64,000 nt of DNA from Cordylochernes scorpioides (GCA_030710605.1 CP092863.1:105758099-105822098), one strand, 5' to 3'. Positions 18,112 through 28,769 are shown, counted from the first letter of the stretch. The notes: a model not told the origin generated them from the sequence alone. Numbers and translations are program-made.

Positions 18112-20409
18112 GCGTTGCGCAAAATCTACAGAATCAATAATTATGAAATTTCGCATGTAGGTAGCTGAAGATTTTGTTTAAAGTATAGGCTATTCAAAAA
18201 CTAAAAAGGTCAATGTGCTTTTTTTTTTTTAATCTAAAACCAAAAAGCGTTAATTCCAGCTTTTTACTGCTTGGCGCCGCACTGGTCGCGACGATAAATG
18301 AATTTGATTGGTTAATAATTTTACAAGTAGTTTGTTAGTTTGTTTACACGATTAATGTTTTTAAAAGCTAAGATTATCCAATCGCCGTTAAACTTTAGGA
18401 AGTTATTTACTATACTACTGGGAAGGTTTCTGGTTTGAATTTGATTTGAAATAAATATTCATCGGAATTTTATTTGCAAATTTTCTACTTTCACTCGCAA
18501 GCAGCGCCTCTCGCGGCATCTTCGGAAATTACATTTATAAATTGTAAAAATACTAAAATGTGTTCCAAGTATAATAAATTTAATATTTAATTTGAGGATT
18601 TAGTAATATAATATTCCAATGACGTTAAAAAAACTTGCCATTTCAATATTAATAAATATTTTAAAAATATATCTTATTCAAAATTTAATTTCTGTTTTAG
18701 AAAAAAATTATGCGTTTCAAAAATATATTTAAACGCATATAACAATATTTATATACGTTTCTAAATCTATATATAGGTGGATTGGATGTTTACTAGAATC
18801 GTTTTAACAATTGTTCGTTAGGCAAACTTTTACTCGGGTAAAAACCGGGGCGAAGCCGGGTATATTCGCTAAATACAGTTATTTACAAATGTTCGTTTGT
18901 GGCAAGATACTATTCCTTCAACTTCAAATTACAGAGTGGACCAATTAATATTGATTTTATTTAACTTATCGAGTTTTTTTCAAGGGGCTGGGAAAAAAAT
19001 TCGAATTATCGAGAGTATAGACAAGTATAGATTCAGTAGGGATTGGATGTTTGCTAGATCGTTTTAACAAATGTTCGTTAGACAAACTTTTACTCGGGTA
19101 AAAACCGGGCGAAACCGGGAACATTTAGATATATTTGTTTGTCGGCTATGCACGCCCTCAATATGTAACTAACTTCGTTGAAATTTGAACAGGACAGAGT
19201 TAAATCTGGAAGTTTTTTGTCGAACTTTTAACCAAGAAAATTTATAATTAACCAAGTACTGAGCAACAATATTTTTTTAGTCAGAAATGATGACAATATT
19301 GCTGTATCATGCTTGATTGACCTGAACAAAATTCTTTAGGGGAATATTCACTAAAGCAGACCACAGGCGAAGCCAGATAATAATTTTTAGTAGGCAGGAA
19401 CAAAATTCTACCAGCGAAAGATTCACTCGAGCAGAAGACACACGAAGCCAGGTCATCTCTAAAAGTTTGTCTAACGAACATTTGTTAAAACGATTCTAGC
19501 AAACATCCAATCCCTACTGAATCTATACTTTTCTATACTCTCGATAATTTGAATTTTTTCCCGGCCCCTTGAAAAATACTCGTTAAGTTAAATAAAATCA
19601 ATATTAATTGGTCCACTCGGTAATTTGAAGTTGAAGGAATAGTATCTTGCCACAAACGAACATTTGTAAATAACTGTATTTAGCGAATATACCCGGCTTC
19701 GCCCCGTTTTTACCAGAGTAAAAGTTTGCCTAACGAACATTTGTTAAAACGATTCTAGAAAACATCCAATCCACCTATATATAGATTTAGAAACGTATAT
19801 AAATATTGTTATATACGTTTAAATATATTTTTTGAAACGCATAATTTTTTTTTAAAACAGAAATTAAATTTTGAATAAGATATATTTTTAAAATATTTAT
19901 TAATATTGAAATGGCAAGTTTTTTTACAACGTCATTGGAATATTATATTACTAAATCCTCAAATTAAATATTAAACTTATTATACTTTGAACACATTTTA
20001 GAATTTTTACAATTTATAAATGTAATTTCCGAAGATGCCGCAAGAGGCGCTGCTTGCGAGTGAAAGTAGAAAATTTGAAAATAAAATTGCGACGAATATT
20101 TATTTCAAATCAAATTCAAACCAGAAACCTTCCCAGTAGTATAGTAAATAACTTTCTAAAGTTTAACGGCGATTGGATAATCTTACCTTTTACTTCTTGT
20201 AAAATTATTAACCAATCAAATTCATTTATCGTCGCGACCAGTGCGGCGCCAAGCGGTAAAAGGCTGGAATTAACGCTTTTTGGTTTTAGATTTTAAAAAA
20301 TAGCACATTGACCTTTTTAGTTTTTGAATAGCCTATATGTTAAACGAAATCTTCAGCTACCTACATGCGAAATTTTATAATGATTGATTCTGTAGATTTT
20401 GCGCAACGC
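18112..20409. repeat. Large 2.3-kb inverted repeat (palindromic TE)
   Basis: Left arm about 18112-19130 and right arm about 19440-20409 are reverse complements over roughly 1 kb. Examples: gcgcaaaatctacagaat / attctgtagattttgcgc, cttcagctacctacatgcg / tgcgaaatttcataattatt, and agggattggatgtttgct / agcaaacatccaatccct. The spacer 19130-19440 is not symmetric. It contains a sequence (aatattgctgtatcatg, aggcgaagcca, gcaggaacaaaattc) that also lies in the Helitron at 34.2-35.5 kb. Each arm carries the GC hairpin found at Helitron 3' ends. Confidence 0.8.
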
Positions 20410-20449
20410 GATAACAAACATCGATTTTGGATTTCATTTTTATAGATAT

Positions 20450-20868
20450 TCTATATACAGTTACGAGCGTCATGCGTCATCTCTGTTACCGTTTGCTTTT
20501 TTTTTTTTTTTGGAATGGCGCTCTCCTATTGGTTGGCTACGATCACGCCACCACTACGCGAGACACTTTGTTTTTGACTTTGCCCCTCCACTCGCTTTTT
20601 GGTTTTTGTAACTATTGTGTTGGGGCGGGTCGCTCCTTAAATAAATGCGTATATTAGTTAATAACTAAATGGAATCCTCTCTTTCTTTTTCCCAGTAAGA
20701 GACGCCTACGGAAGCCAACAGTACATCGACAGATAAAGCACATAGGCTATAGTTATTAACTAATATATGCATTTATTTAAGGCGCCAATTTATAATTGTA
20801 ACAAATAGTATTTGAATAAAAACATTCAATCGGGTAAAACACGGGCGTTGCCCGGGTCATTCGGCTAG
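20450..20868 (+). mobile_element. Non-autonomous Helitron (HeliN)
   Basis: Starts tctatatacagttacgag and ends with a GC hairpin (acacgggcgttgcccgggt) followed by tcattcggctag. TC start and hairpin-CTAG end are the Helitron pattern. It inserted exactly at the end of the palindromic element (catttttatagatat). The start is shared with 61.30 kb and the body with 2.06-2.35 kb in reverse. Confidence 0.7.
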
Positions 20869-20869
20869 T

Positions 20870-21325
20870 AAAGTATATAAATAAAAATGAGATTTCTGCT
20901 GTATTTTGGAATATTTGATATTTGGAATATATTGATATATTGAATTATTATAATTTGTTGCTTGATTTTGGTATACATGAGTATGTTATGATATTGTTCT
21001 GCTGTCGTGGGTATAATAAAATAGTTTTGATCAGAGATTTCTTTATTTGAGCTAAGGAATATATATGAAAAACATAATTTGGTAAAAGTACTGCCTGGCT
21101 TAAGGTGTAAGAATCTAAAAAATGAAAAACTTATTTACATAATGTACAAAAGATTTGAGCCGGCCATCGGGAAACAACAACAATGAGTTTTTATAGGGCA
21201 AGAGTCACCTCTGGAATCGATTTAGCAGAGTATTTGAATCTTTGAAATATAATTTTAAATAAATTAATATTTTAATATAACCTACATATACATAGGAATG
21301 TGATGATATTTGAAATATAAGATCA
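20870..21325. other. AT-rich intergenic sequence, nothing recognised
   Basis: No ORF of note and no repeat shared with the window. Contains ggaaacaacaacaatgag near 21170, possibly a worn LINE tail. Confidence 0.35.
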
Positions 21326-21327
21326 AT

Positions 21328-21510
21328 ATATAATGAGAGACCATACTCTAAAACATGGCTAAACCTGGCCTCTCCTTAACAGAGACTGTGTGTTGGACTC
21401 CTCATATGACTAGGCCTGATATTTCAGTCTGATAAGAGACAACCTCCAGGAGAGACTAGGCATAGCAATATCAGGTAGTCTCTTATGGGAGACTCTACTG
21501 TAATAACACA
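21328..21510 (+). repeat. MITE-A2 copy
   Basis: gagagaccatactctaaaac ... cctctccttaacagagac ... ctgataagagacaacctcc ... ggagactctactgta. Related in layout to MITE-A (terminal ctctactgta) but with its own interior. Confidence 0.5.
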
Positions 21511-21544
21511 GTTTTGGAAAATATATCACAGACAAAATAGGGAT

Positions 21545-21795
21545 TTTATATATAAAATAGAACCTCCATGTAGCAACTCTCTTGTAAGAGGACACCTAAA
21601 GGGCTCTGCAACTAGATGTCCTTTCCTTTATGGAGTGGCTGTTCTAATGTAATTGACCACCTCTAGGAAGGTATCTTGAAGTGGTCTCTAATGGGAGGTT
21701 CCATATTTACTAAAAAGCTAAAAATGGTAATTTTGCAAATGACAACTGTCCTTTGTAAAGAGGTGTCCTCTAATGGAATTTCTACTCTATTTTCA
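21545..21795. mobile_element. MITE-A, rearranged copy
   Basis: tagaacctccatgtagcaac, ggctctgcaactagatgtcc, then later tggtaattttgcaaatga and aactgtcctttgtaaagagg. Segments are out of their usual order. Confidence 0.5.
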
Positions 21796-21994
21796 AATCA
21801 CCATCCATTTACTTTTAATTCCACCAACTTTAATTCAACCAAAAATTCAGATCCCTCAGGATGTTAAAATAAAGAAGTTGGACTATTTTTTTTTAATTCT
21901 TTAAATCACACACACACACATTTTCAAATTAAAAACTTCAATTCAACCAAAGTTAGCACAGAGTAAAACTTGATTAAAACAAATCAGGTCTATA

Positions 21995-22370
21995 ATAACT
22001 CTGCCTTTGCCGGTCCCTAGCCCAGATGAAAAAGGAGGAGGGGGAGCAGTAACAAGCTCACTAAAAAACCTGGGCTCAGCTGGCCCCGGCTGATAGTACC
22101 CTGTAAGGGCTCCTAATCCAGGGATACAGGATGAGCAGCATTTGTACTCCATGTTAGGAGCGGCTGCACATGGCGTCTGTTCCTCATGTCAGAGGCGGCC
22201 ATTTATTCTGGAGCTAAGTTGGCCTGCCACTGAGTAGTGCTCCCAGTCTTAATGACAAAGGCAGACACATTCTACTTCACCCAGTCATGATGGTTGTCAA
22301 ATAGACACCATCAAGGGTCACAACTTGATATCCTGATATGATTGAGTGGAGATAAGAAAGAAGAAGAAGG
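21995..22370 (+). mobile_element. SINE-2, full length
   Basis: ctctgcctttgccggtccc through gggctcctaatccagggat and gagcggctgcacatggcg to the tail ttgatatcctgatatgattg plus agtggagataagaaagaag. Tail (aag)n. Confidence 0.8.
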
Positions 22371-22419
22371 CTATAATAAACCTTCCCTTATAGCATATCT
22401 AAAATAATCCTCACTCGAG

Positions 22420-22482
22420 GATCATAGACTCATGGAATCCATGTAAACTTTGCATAAGGGGATAAGAAACAACAACAAAATA
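22420..22482 (+). mobile_element. LINE-2/SINE-3 tail fragment
   Basis: catagactcatggaatcc, then a diverged aaactttgcataagggg and ataagaaacaacaacaaa, the tail seen at 54.35, 54.66 and 59.16 kb. Confidence 0.55.
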
Positions 22483-22599
22483 ATCCTCAATATTAGAGAC
22501 TAGAGGGTGAACCAGAAGTTTAGGCCCATTGGGAGTGGTATAACAAAGTTTTACTAAGGGAGTTAGTCAGGATTTTCTTGATGTAATGAAGAAAGTAAA

Positions 22600-22912
22600 A
22601 TTGTTTTTTTGCTTATCCCTATTACATGTGGTACAGGCCATGATAATCATGGTGGGTAGAAGTAGGCGACTGCTTTTTTTACTGTAAGTGCACCACATGG
22701 CTACACCTGTGAAAAGCAGTTCGAATTTGCACTTACAAATGTGCCAGAGCCCCGTTTGGTTACTTGCACTTGCTGGTGGGGTTGGACTTTTGCAAGAATC
22801 GGAGGCCATTGGAGCATTTTTTTTTATCAGAAAAAAATGCCCAATGCAGGAATCGAACCCGGGTCGTAGCGGTCAAAAACCAACGGTTTAGACTAGCCTT
22901 CCACCGACCCCC
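22600..22912 (-). mobile_element. SINE-1, full length
   Basis: Exact B box ggttcgattcc on the minus strand at about 22854-22864, head ggtctaaaccgttggttttt, and T-run plus gcttatccct at 22603-22620 for the 3' end. Confidence 0.8.
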
Positions 22913-23109
22913 TAGTCAAATTGTAGTATGTTGAAATAGAAAGGTTAAACTGTAGTTTTCATAAAAGTTAATGGTTGACAGAGGTATTTTTGAGTAAAAT
23001 CTATTTTGAGCAACTACTTGGGGGACTAGAAACAAAATGGTAGGATGTCTCTTATCATAGGTTCAAGTACATGCAATGGGCAACCCCATGGGATCACATG
23101 GTTGCACCA

Positions 23110-23405
23110 GGGGGGGGGGTCAGTGGACAAATGGTCTAAACAATTATTTGACTGCTACGACCCCGGATCGAATCCTGCATGAATCTTTTTTTTTTTTCTA
23201 ATTTAAAAAAATTGCTCCAATAGCCCCTGATTCATACAAAAGTCCAACAGCAAGTGCAAGTAACTAAACGGGACTCTGGCACACTTATATGTGCAAAAGT
23301 TGAACTGCGCTTTTCACGTGTGTAGACGTGCGGTGCACTTACAGTAAAAGCAGTTGCCAATTTCTACCCACCATGATTATCATGGCCTGTACATGTATTA
23401 GGGAT
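23110..23405 (+). mobile_element. SINE-1, diverged full copy
   Basis: gtcagtggacaaatggtct head, ggatcgaatcc for the B box, body to cattagggatg. Preceded by a G-run at 23110-23119. Confidence 0.7.
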
Positions 23406-23536
23406 GTTAGAAAAAGAAACTTTCAATGTACCATCACTACCAGAGGCTGTATCTCCACTCGCCATACACTTCCAGAGAATAAAGCAACACTACGGGACAT
23501 ATGGACAAGTAGGGACAGAAGCACAGTAAACTGTGG

Positions 23537-23600
23537 GGTCTTCTTCTTTCTTATCTCCACTCAATCACACTAAGGTATCAAGCTTGTAAAGCTTGGGGTG
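23537..23600 (-). mobile_element. LINE-1 tail fragment
   Basis: cttcttctttcttatctcca and cactaaggtatcaagcttg, the reverse complement of the LINE-1 3' end. Confidence 0.6.
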
Positions 23601-23880
23601 GAAGGAAGATAAACAAACCTACTTCTCTATAATCTTCATTACCTTCGTGTCCACAAAACTTAGGTCCAACTGGGTGTCCCTAGCTCCTTTCAATCTATAA
23701 AAGTGGTCACAAAATCTCTCTAATTATTACTAAATTGAAGGAAATTCTCCCTAATTAACAAATGTGTATTTAAAATACTTTCTAATCTCAATAAATTGCA
23801 TTACAGCAGAACTACCTCTCTGTAAAGGACAACACCTAGTTGCAAAGCAAACATGTCCCCTTATGGAGATTTTACAGTAC

Positions 23881-24240
23881 TGATTTTAACTCGGCCTTTG
23901 CCGGTCCCAAGCCCGTATGAAAAAGGAGGAGGGGGAGCAGTAACAAGCTCGCTAAAAAACCTGGGCTCAGCTGGCCCGGATGATAGTACCCTGTAAGGGC
24001 TCCTAATCCAGGGATACAGGATGAGCAGCGTTTGAACTCCATGTTTGGAGCGGCTGCACATGGCGTCTGTTCCTCATGTCAGAGGCGGCCATTTCTTTTG
24101 GAGCTAAGTCGGTCTACCACTGAGTAGTGCTCTCAGTCTTAATGACAAAGGCAGATGCATTCTACTTCACCCAGTCATGATCTCAAGCTTTACAAACTTG
24201 ATACCCTAATATGATTGAGTGGAGATAAGAAAGAAGAAGA
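23881..24240 (+). mobile_element. SINE-2, full length
   Basis: Same order of blocks as 21995-22370. The tail reads ctcaagctttacaaacttga then tgagtggagataagaaag and (aag)n. The 60 bp before its start (23815-23880) is a MITE-A fragment. Confidence 0.8.
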
Positions 24241-24262
24241 CAGTACCAATAATAGTAATTTA

Positions 24263-24450
24263 TAAAGTAGAACCCCTCAGTAAAGGACAACACCTATTTG
24301 CAGAGACAAAGTATCCTTTAGGAAGTGCTGTCATCTTACCGGAGAGTTGCTATATGGTGAAAATGGTAATTTTTGCAATGAGAGGTGTCCTTTGTAGAGA
24401 GGTGTCCTCTAGCAGAAGTATCTTATGGAGGTTCTATTGTGATTGAGATT
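24263..24450 (+). mobile_element. MITE-A copy
   Basis: agtagaacccctcagtaaag, gtgtcctttgtagagaggtg, ending ggaggttctattgtgat. Confidence 0.7.
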
Positions 24451-24593
24451 TTACATTTCCACATTAATCAAATGGAAAGTTGACTGTATATTGTTGTGCG
24501 TCAACAAGTAGGCAACCAATGGTACACGGGAACAGTAATAATTATTTAATTTTTGTTTATTTTAATTAATTATTTAATCAGAGAAACGGCACC

Positions 24594-24879
24594 AGGTATA
24601 AATTGTATTTGACCATTGACCACCGTTTCGCTGCAATGCATCAAATACATCGTTTAACCCACCCTTCGTCCTATTTTTGAATTTCAACCCGGCAATTAGA
24701 ATGTACAGTTACAGCTCCATCCCCTCCTACAACCGGCCCGACAAGACCCTGAACATCATGACCTTCCTGGACCGGACCACGAGTCCAACACTGCACCAAA
24801 TAAACCATCTGAGCATCACATCCCCGCCTTTGTCTCATCAATATGTTACAGCATTCATACGTGTTTATGTACTACTGTA
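24594..24879 (+). CDS. Candidate first exon of an unidentified gene (doubtful)
   Basis: A TATA-like gtataaatt at about 24596 lies about 100 bp before an ATG at 24701. From there about 32 codons (MYSYSSIPSYNRPDKT, then LNIMTFLDRTTSPTL) are GC-rich, unlike the surroundings. The frame stays open to a TAG at 24878. No convincing donor was found, and no continuation on the plus strand is recognised before LINE-3. It could be a fragment left by retroposition. No family recognised. Confidence 0.25.
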
Positions 24880-24920
24880 GAAGGGAAAGAAATGCCTAAA
24901 AGCTTGAGATTGCGTTAATA

Positions 24921-25224
24921 CAACAACAACAAAAAGCCTTTATTCAGGGTCACTGACCCTATACAGGATTCACCAGAGGTATGCATAAGAACAAAGCAGT
25001 GAGACAAAGGAAATAACAATATATACAGAAGAAAAAAAATAATAAAGAGAAAGAGGGAAGCAAGAAAAACAACACAAAAAGAGTAGCAGTAAGAAAGTGA
25101 GGAGTGAGTGTCACTTGGCCTTCTTCTGAGATATGGACTTGTGGAAACCATAAAACGCCGTAGCAATATACTTATTCTGGGTCATATTGTCAATTATTGA
25201 TGGAAGTGAAGCACAGAGTTGCCC
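24921..25224 (-). mobile_element. LINE-3 3' end, 5'-truncated, with target duplication
   Basis: Minus-strand 3' end of LINE-3: ORF2 C-terminus (RRFMV-type frame; plus-strand homologue at 35.1 kb), then cctctggtgaatcctgtata, gggtcagtgaccct, aaggcttttt and a (TTG)n tail. Bounded by gagattgcgttaata (24906-24920) and gagattgtgttaata (25225-25239), one mismatch in 15. Confidence 0.8.
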
Positions 25225-25339
25225 GAGATTGTGTTAATAAAGATAAAAGAAACTTTCCCAGAAACCTGTGGCATTATTCAACACTTTATCTCTTAAACTA
25301 GGTGTTGTCCTTTAGAGAAAGTTGTATACAGTAGTCTAT

Positions 25340-25560
25340 CTTAGAACCTGTCTTAAGTGACAATCTGTTGTTCCTTTCCTGAGTCTATTGATAGGTCTCA
25401 TCAGCAACGCACTCTTGCCTGAAATAAGATTATTCTTGTCAAATTCCTCAAACCTGTTATTGAACATGTTAACGAACATGAACTCCTGGAGTACCTGTCT
25501 AAAATTATGGCAGCTTTGGGTTCCTGACGTCTCTTCGGAGAAGGCTTCGTCTAATGTAAA
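25340..25560 (-). CDS. Unidentified coding fragment
   Basis: After a possible acceptor (tatttacattag at about 25554) the minus strand reads DEAFSEETSGTQSCHNF, then RQVLQEFMFVNMFNNRF and EEFDKNNLISGKSALLMRP before stops near 25336. The residue mix (aromatics, paired acidic residues, few simple runs) looks like a real globular protein. The LINE-3 insertion at 25615 lies just upstream. I do not recognise the family. It could be a single exon or a pseudogene exon; no good donor was seen. Confidence 0.3.
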
Positions 25561-25614
25561 TATTTCTCTATTTAAACTTTGTAAACTCTCTTTTTGCTGT
25601 TGACTAGATGTCAA

Positions 25615-26004
25615 CAACAACAACAACAATAAAGCCTTTATTTAGGGCCTCTCGCCCTATACAGGATTCGCCAGTTCACAAGGGATGAGGAGAACACTGT
25701 GTGGCCTTTTTCTGGGATATAATCCTGTGGAATCCAAATATCGCCACCGCTATATGCCTATTCTTTGATATTTCATTAATTAGTGCCGGAAATGAAGGAC
25801 AAAGTTGCCCCGTTTTATCATTTAGTTTTCGTCTTTCCTCAGACAGAGCAGCACAATCAAATAAGTAGTGCAACATCTCCATTGTTATTCCTGATCCACA
25901 GAAGGTACATTTCAGGTCTTCACCCCTCATTAAAATCAGATGGTGTTCTCTGAAAAAAATTGAAAGGGTTCTAAATTGAGCGATCAATCTGATGACAGGA
26001 AAAG
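25615..26004 (-). mobile_element. LINE-3 3' end, second copy, with target duplication
   Basis: Encodes the ORF2 C-terminus (FPVIRLIAQFRTLSIFF, then CTFCGSG...H...DCAALSEERR, a CCHC-type knuckle) and ends cctttatttagggc plus (caa)n on the plus strand. Bounded by gactagatgtcaa at 25602-25614 and 26005-26017. Confidence 0.85.
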
Positions 26005-26062
26005 GACTAGATGTCAATTAAAGTATTGTCAATTGTCGTGGGTCTATATTTGATTCCATTTT

Positions 26063-26275
26063 TGGCAAGTTTTATAAACACATTCGGTAATTAATATTGT
26101 ACATTCGGTAATTAATATTGTACATTTGGTAAATAATATTGTACATTTGGTAAATAATATTGTACATTTGGTAAATAATATTGTACATTTGGTAATTAAT
26201 ATTGTACATTTGGTAATTAATATTGTACATTTGGTAATTAATATTGTACATTTGGTAATTAATACATAAGTTATA
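26063..26275. repeat. 21-bp minisatellite, about 10 units
   Basis: Unit of the form 'acatttggtaattaatattgt' minus one base per line, with tcggt/tggt and aatta/aaata variants. Because 21 is divisible by three, all frames stay open and give the repetitive ORFs here; these are not genes. Confidence 0.9.
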
Positions 26276-26365
26276 CATGAAACTTCATAAACAACACTGA
26301 GAAGAAACATCTCTAAATTACTTATTTGAATTTAATCATGCAATTTGATTCTATGATTCAAAATG

Positions 26366-26671
26366 TTGTTGCTTATTCCTAGTACACGTGGTACAGGCCA
26401 TGATAATCATGGTAGGTAGAAGAAGGCGACTGCTTTTACTGTGCACCACATGTCTACACATGTGAAAAGCAGTTCAACTTTGCACTTACGAATATGCCAG
26501 AGCCCCGTTTGGTTACTTGCACTCGCTTGTGAGGTTGGACTTTTACAAGAAACGGGGGCCATTGGAGCATTTTTTTTTTTTTTAATCAGAAAAAAGTGCC
26601 CAATGCGGGAATCGAACCCGGGTCGTAGCTGTTGAAAACTAACGGTTTAGACCATCCTTCCATCGACCCCC
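26366..26671 (-). mobile_element. SINE-1, full length, with 13-bp target duplication
   Basis: Bounded by atgattcaaaatg at 26353-26365 and 26672-26684. Exact B box on the minus strand (ggttcgattcc at about 26614-26624). The 3' tail reads ataagcaacaa rather than a pure A-run. One of the cleanest copies in the window. Confidence 0.9.
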
Positions 26672-26944
26672 ATGATTCAAAATGTAGTCTTATGTTGTTG
26701 TTGCTTACTTATTCCTCAAGTCATTTAAATGATTTCCATTAGGTTCCATAGGCTCAGCTTTTCTATTTTAGTCCTGGGGTTTTCCCAGAGGTCTTTTTTG
26801 GAGGATTTGATACAATAGATTGGATCAGTCATATAGGAAACCTATTTGAAGAATATGCAGTATCTCCTCAAGTGACCACCCGTTTTACAAACATTTTAAA
26901 ATGTCAACTTTACATAGTACAATCACTATTTGACTACAAGTCAC

Positions 26945-27126
26945 AATCATTTGTACTCCATGTTGGGAGTGGCTGCACATGGTGTCTGTTCCTCATGTCA
27001 GAGGCGGCCATTTCTTTTGGAGCTAAGTCGGCCTGCCACTGAGTAGTGCTCCCAGTCTTAATGACAAAGGCAGATGCATTTTACTTCACCCAGTTATGAT
27101 GGTTGTCAAGATAAGAAAGAAGAAGA
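26945..27126 (+). mobile_element. SINE-2, 5'-truncated
   Basis: From tgtactccatgttgggagtg through gaggcggccatttctttt to a shortened tail gttgtcaagataagaaag. Confidence 0.65.
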
Positions 27127-27139
27127 GACTATTAAGAGA

Positions 27140-27425
27140 GAAGGGGTTTGGTGGACAAGGAATATAACAGTCAATTTTGACAGCTGTGACCCTGGATTGA
27201 ATCCTGCAATGGGGACTCTTTTCTGAAGAAAAAAATAATAATTGTTTCAATAACCCCCTCTCTATATTCTTACAAAAGTCCAACCCCACCAGTGAGTGCA
27301 AGTAAACAAACAGGGCTCTGACAAACTTGTAAGTGCAAAAGTTGAACTGCTTTCTTGATGTGTAGACACATGATGCATTTAGAGTAAAATCTGTTGCTTA
27401 CTACCCGCCATGATTATCATGGGGT
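27140..27425 (+). mobile_element. SINE-1, degenerate
   Basis: gacccctggattgaatcctg-like B-box region, ccaaccccaccagtgagtg, aagtaaacaaacagggctc and a terminal ccgccatgattatcatgg. No tail. Confidence 0.55.
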
Positions 27426-27489
27426 ATTTGGCTTAAGTGCCCACATCTCCACATGAAACCATAAAAGATTTTTTTTTTTTAAATTTGTT

Positions 27490-27975
27490 ATCTTAATGGG
27501 CAACACCCAGTTGCAGAGCCAAAGTGTCCTTTAGAGAGAGGTGTCCTCTTATCGGAGATCTTCTAAATAGTTTTAAAAATTGTCATTTTGGTGATGAAAA
27601 CTGTTCTTTGTAGGTAAGTATCCTCTAGTAAGTGTCCTCATGGAGACTCTACTATACCAATAATTTATTTACAGTAGAACTACCTCCCTGTAAAGGACAG
27701 CTAGTTACCAGAGCCAAAGTGTCCTTTAGAGAGAGGTGTCCTCTTACTGGAGAGTTGCTAAATAGTAAACATGGTAATTTTGGCGATGAAAACTGTCCTT
27801 TGTAGAGAGGTATCTTCTAGAAAGTGGCCTCTCATGGAGGCTCTACTATACCAATAATAGATATACAGTAGAACTACCTCCCTGTAAAGGACTGCTAGTT
27901 ACAGAGCCAAAGTGTTCTTTAGAGAGAGGTGTCCTCTAGCGAGTATCCTCTCATGGAGGTTCTACTTTAATAGGC
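27490..27975 (+). mobile_element. Three MITE-A copies in tandem
   Basis: Copies at about 27490-27660, 27672-27852 and 27868-27975, all in the same orientation. The second and third start cagtagaactacctccctg. The third has lost its middle. Confidence 0.65.
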
Positions 27976-28116
27976 AAATATAAAGGCAACAATTTTTTTA
28001 TTTATATGAAATAATATATACTTATATATACATCTATTATACAACTTTTTTCTCTCTTTTGAGAGAATTTTAGTTACCAGAATGCTTGGTCAAGTAATTA
28101 GAAATTTAGCTAGGAC

Positions 28117-28122
28117 TTTATT
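28117..28122 (-). promoter_or_regulatory. Polyadenylation signal of the TBP-like gene
   Basis: AATAAA on the minus strand, about 50 bp after the stop codon at 28173. It suggests the ORF is the 3' end of a real transcription unit or its retrocopy. Confidence 0.5.
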
Positions 28123-28172
28123 TTTAGGAAGGGTGGGGGGGGGGGGAACAAAAGTGATTTGTATGGAAGGGA

Positions 28173-28733
28173 TTAATTCACTTGGGCATCGGACTTCCTG
28201 AAGTCCTGGAGGATTGGGATAAAGGCATTAATGGCCTCTCTGATGACCTCCTCACCCGTACATCCCAGCACCAGGATTACTCCGTTCACAAACACCTTAA
28301 AGCTGACTTTGGGATTCATCATATTGTAAAGTAAGGCTGGGAACAGCTCAGGTGCAAAGTGGATGAAACTGCGATGAGCAGAATCCGCCATCCTTTCTAA
28401 ATCTACTGGAAAATTGGCTTCAAACATTGCTACCATGTTCTTGACTTTCAATCTCTTGCAATTGGCGGCGGGGAATCCTGCGTGATGAAGAATTTTGGTT
28501 AGAGCCATAGCAGCCTTTGTGCCTTGTTCGAGTGAGCTGGCTCCGTAGAACCCTACCTTCCCTCCTTGGAACAAATGAGCCACTACATTGGAAGTGAGAT
28601 GGAGGGTGACTGCAGGGAACTTGAAGGGACAGTATTCTGTCTTGCGGACTTCATAAGCAATCTTCCTCAGGTCTAAGGGAATGCCTACGTGGGAATGCAG
28701 AACTATATTGAACACCTGATAACTCGGGTTCAT
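28173..28733 (-). CDS. Divergent TATA-binding-protein family member
   Basis: 186 residues covering only the saddle-shaped TBP core, with its two repeats at about 5-92 and 96-182. TBP-family proteins bind the minor groove and nucleate transcription initiation. Key features are kept: the DNA-contact Asn of each repeat (N9 in FNIV, N99 in KNMV), the four intercalating Phe (F39, F55, F131, F148), the ELFP motif at 129-132 and the closing ILQDFRK. The rest is strongly changed from canonical TBP. TBPL1/TRF2 normally lacks intercalating Phe, so this is closer to TBP itself or a lineage-specific paralogue. Start: ATG at 28733 in gctaccATGa. A good acceptor (ttgctttgcag|tg at about 28767) just upstream leaves open an earlier exon adding QEGSSKEPAT. 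No introns inside the core. Confidence 0.8.
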   Translation of the reverse strand: MNPSYQVFNIVLHSHVGIPLDLRKIAYEVRKTEYCPFKFPAVTLHLTSNVVAHLFQGGKVGFYGASSLEQGTKAAMALTKILHHAGFPAANCKRLKVKNMVAMFEANFPVDLERMADSAHRSFIHFAPELFPALLYNMMNPKVSFKVFVNGVILVLGCTGEEVIREAINAFIPILQDFRKSDAQVN

Positions 28734-28769
28734 GGTAGCAGGTTCCTTAGAGGAGCCTTCCTGCACTGC

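Noticed and set aside
26044..26310. Repetitive ORFs (TKCTILI / YQMYNIN)
   Set aside because: Explained by the 21-bp minisatellite.
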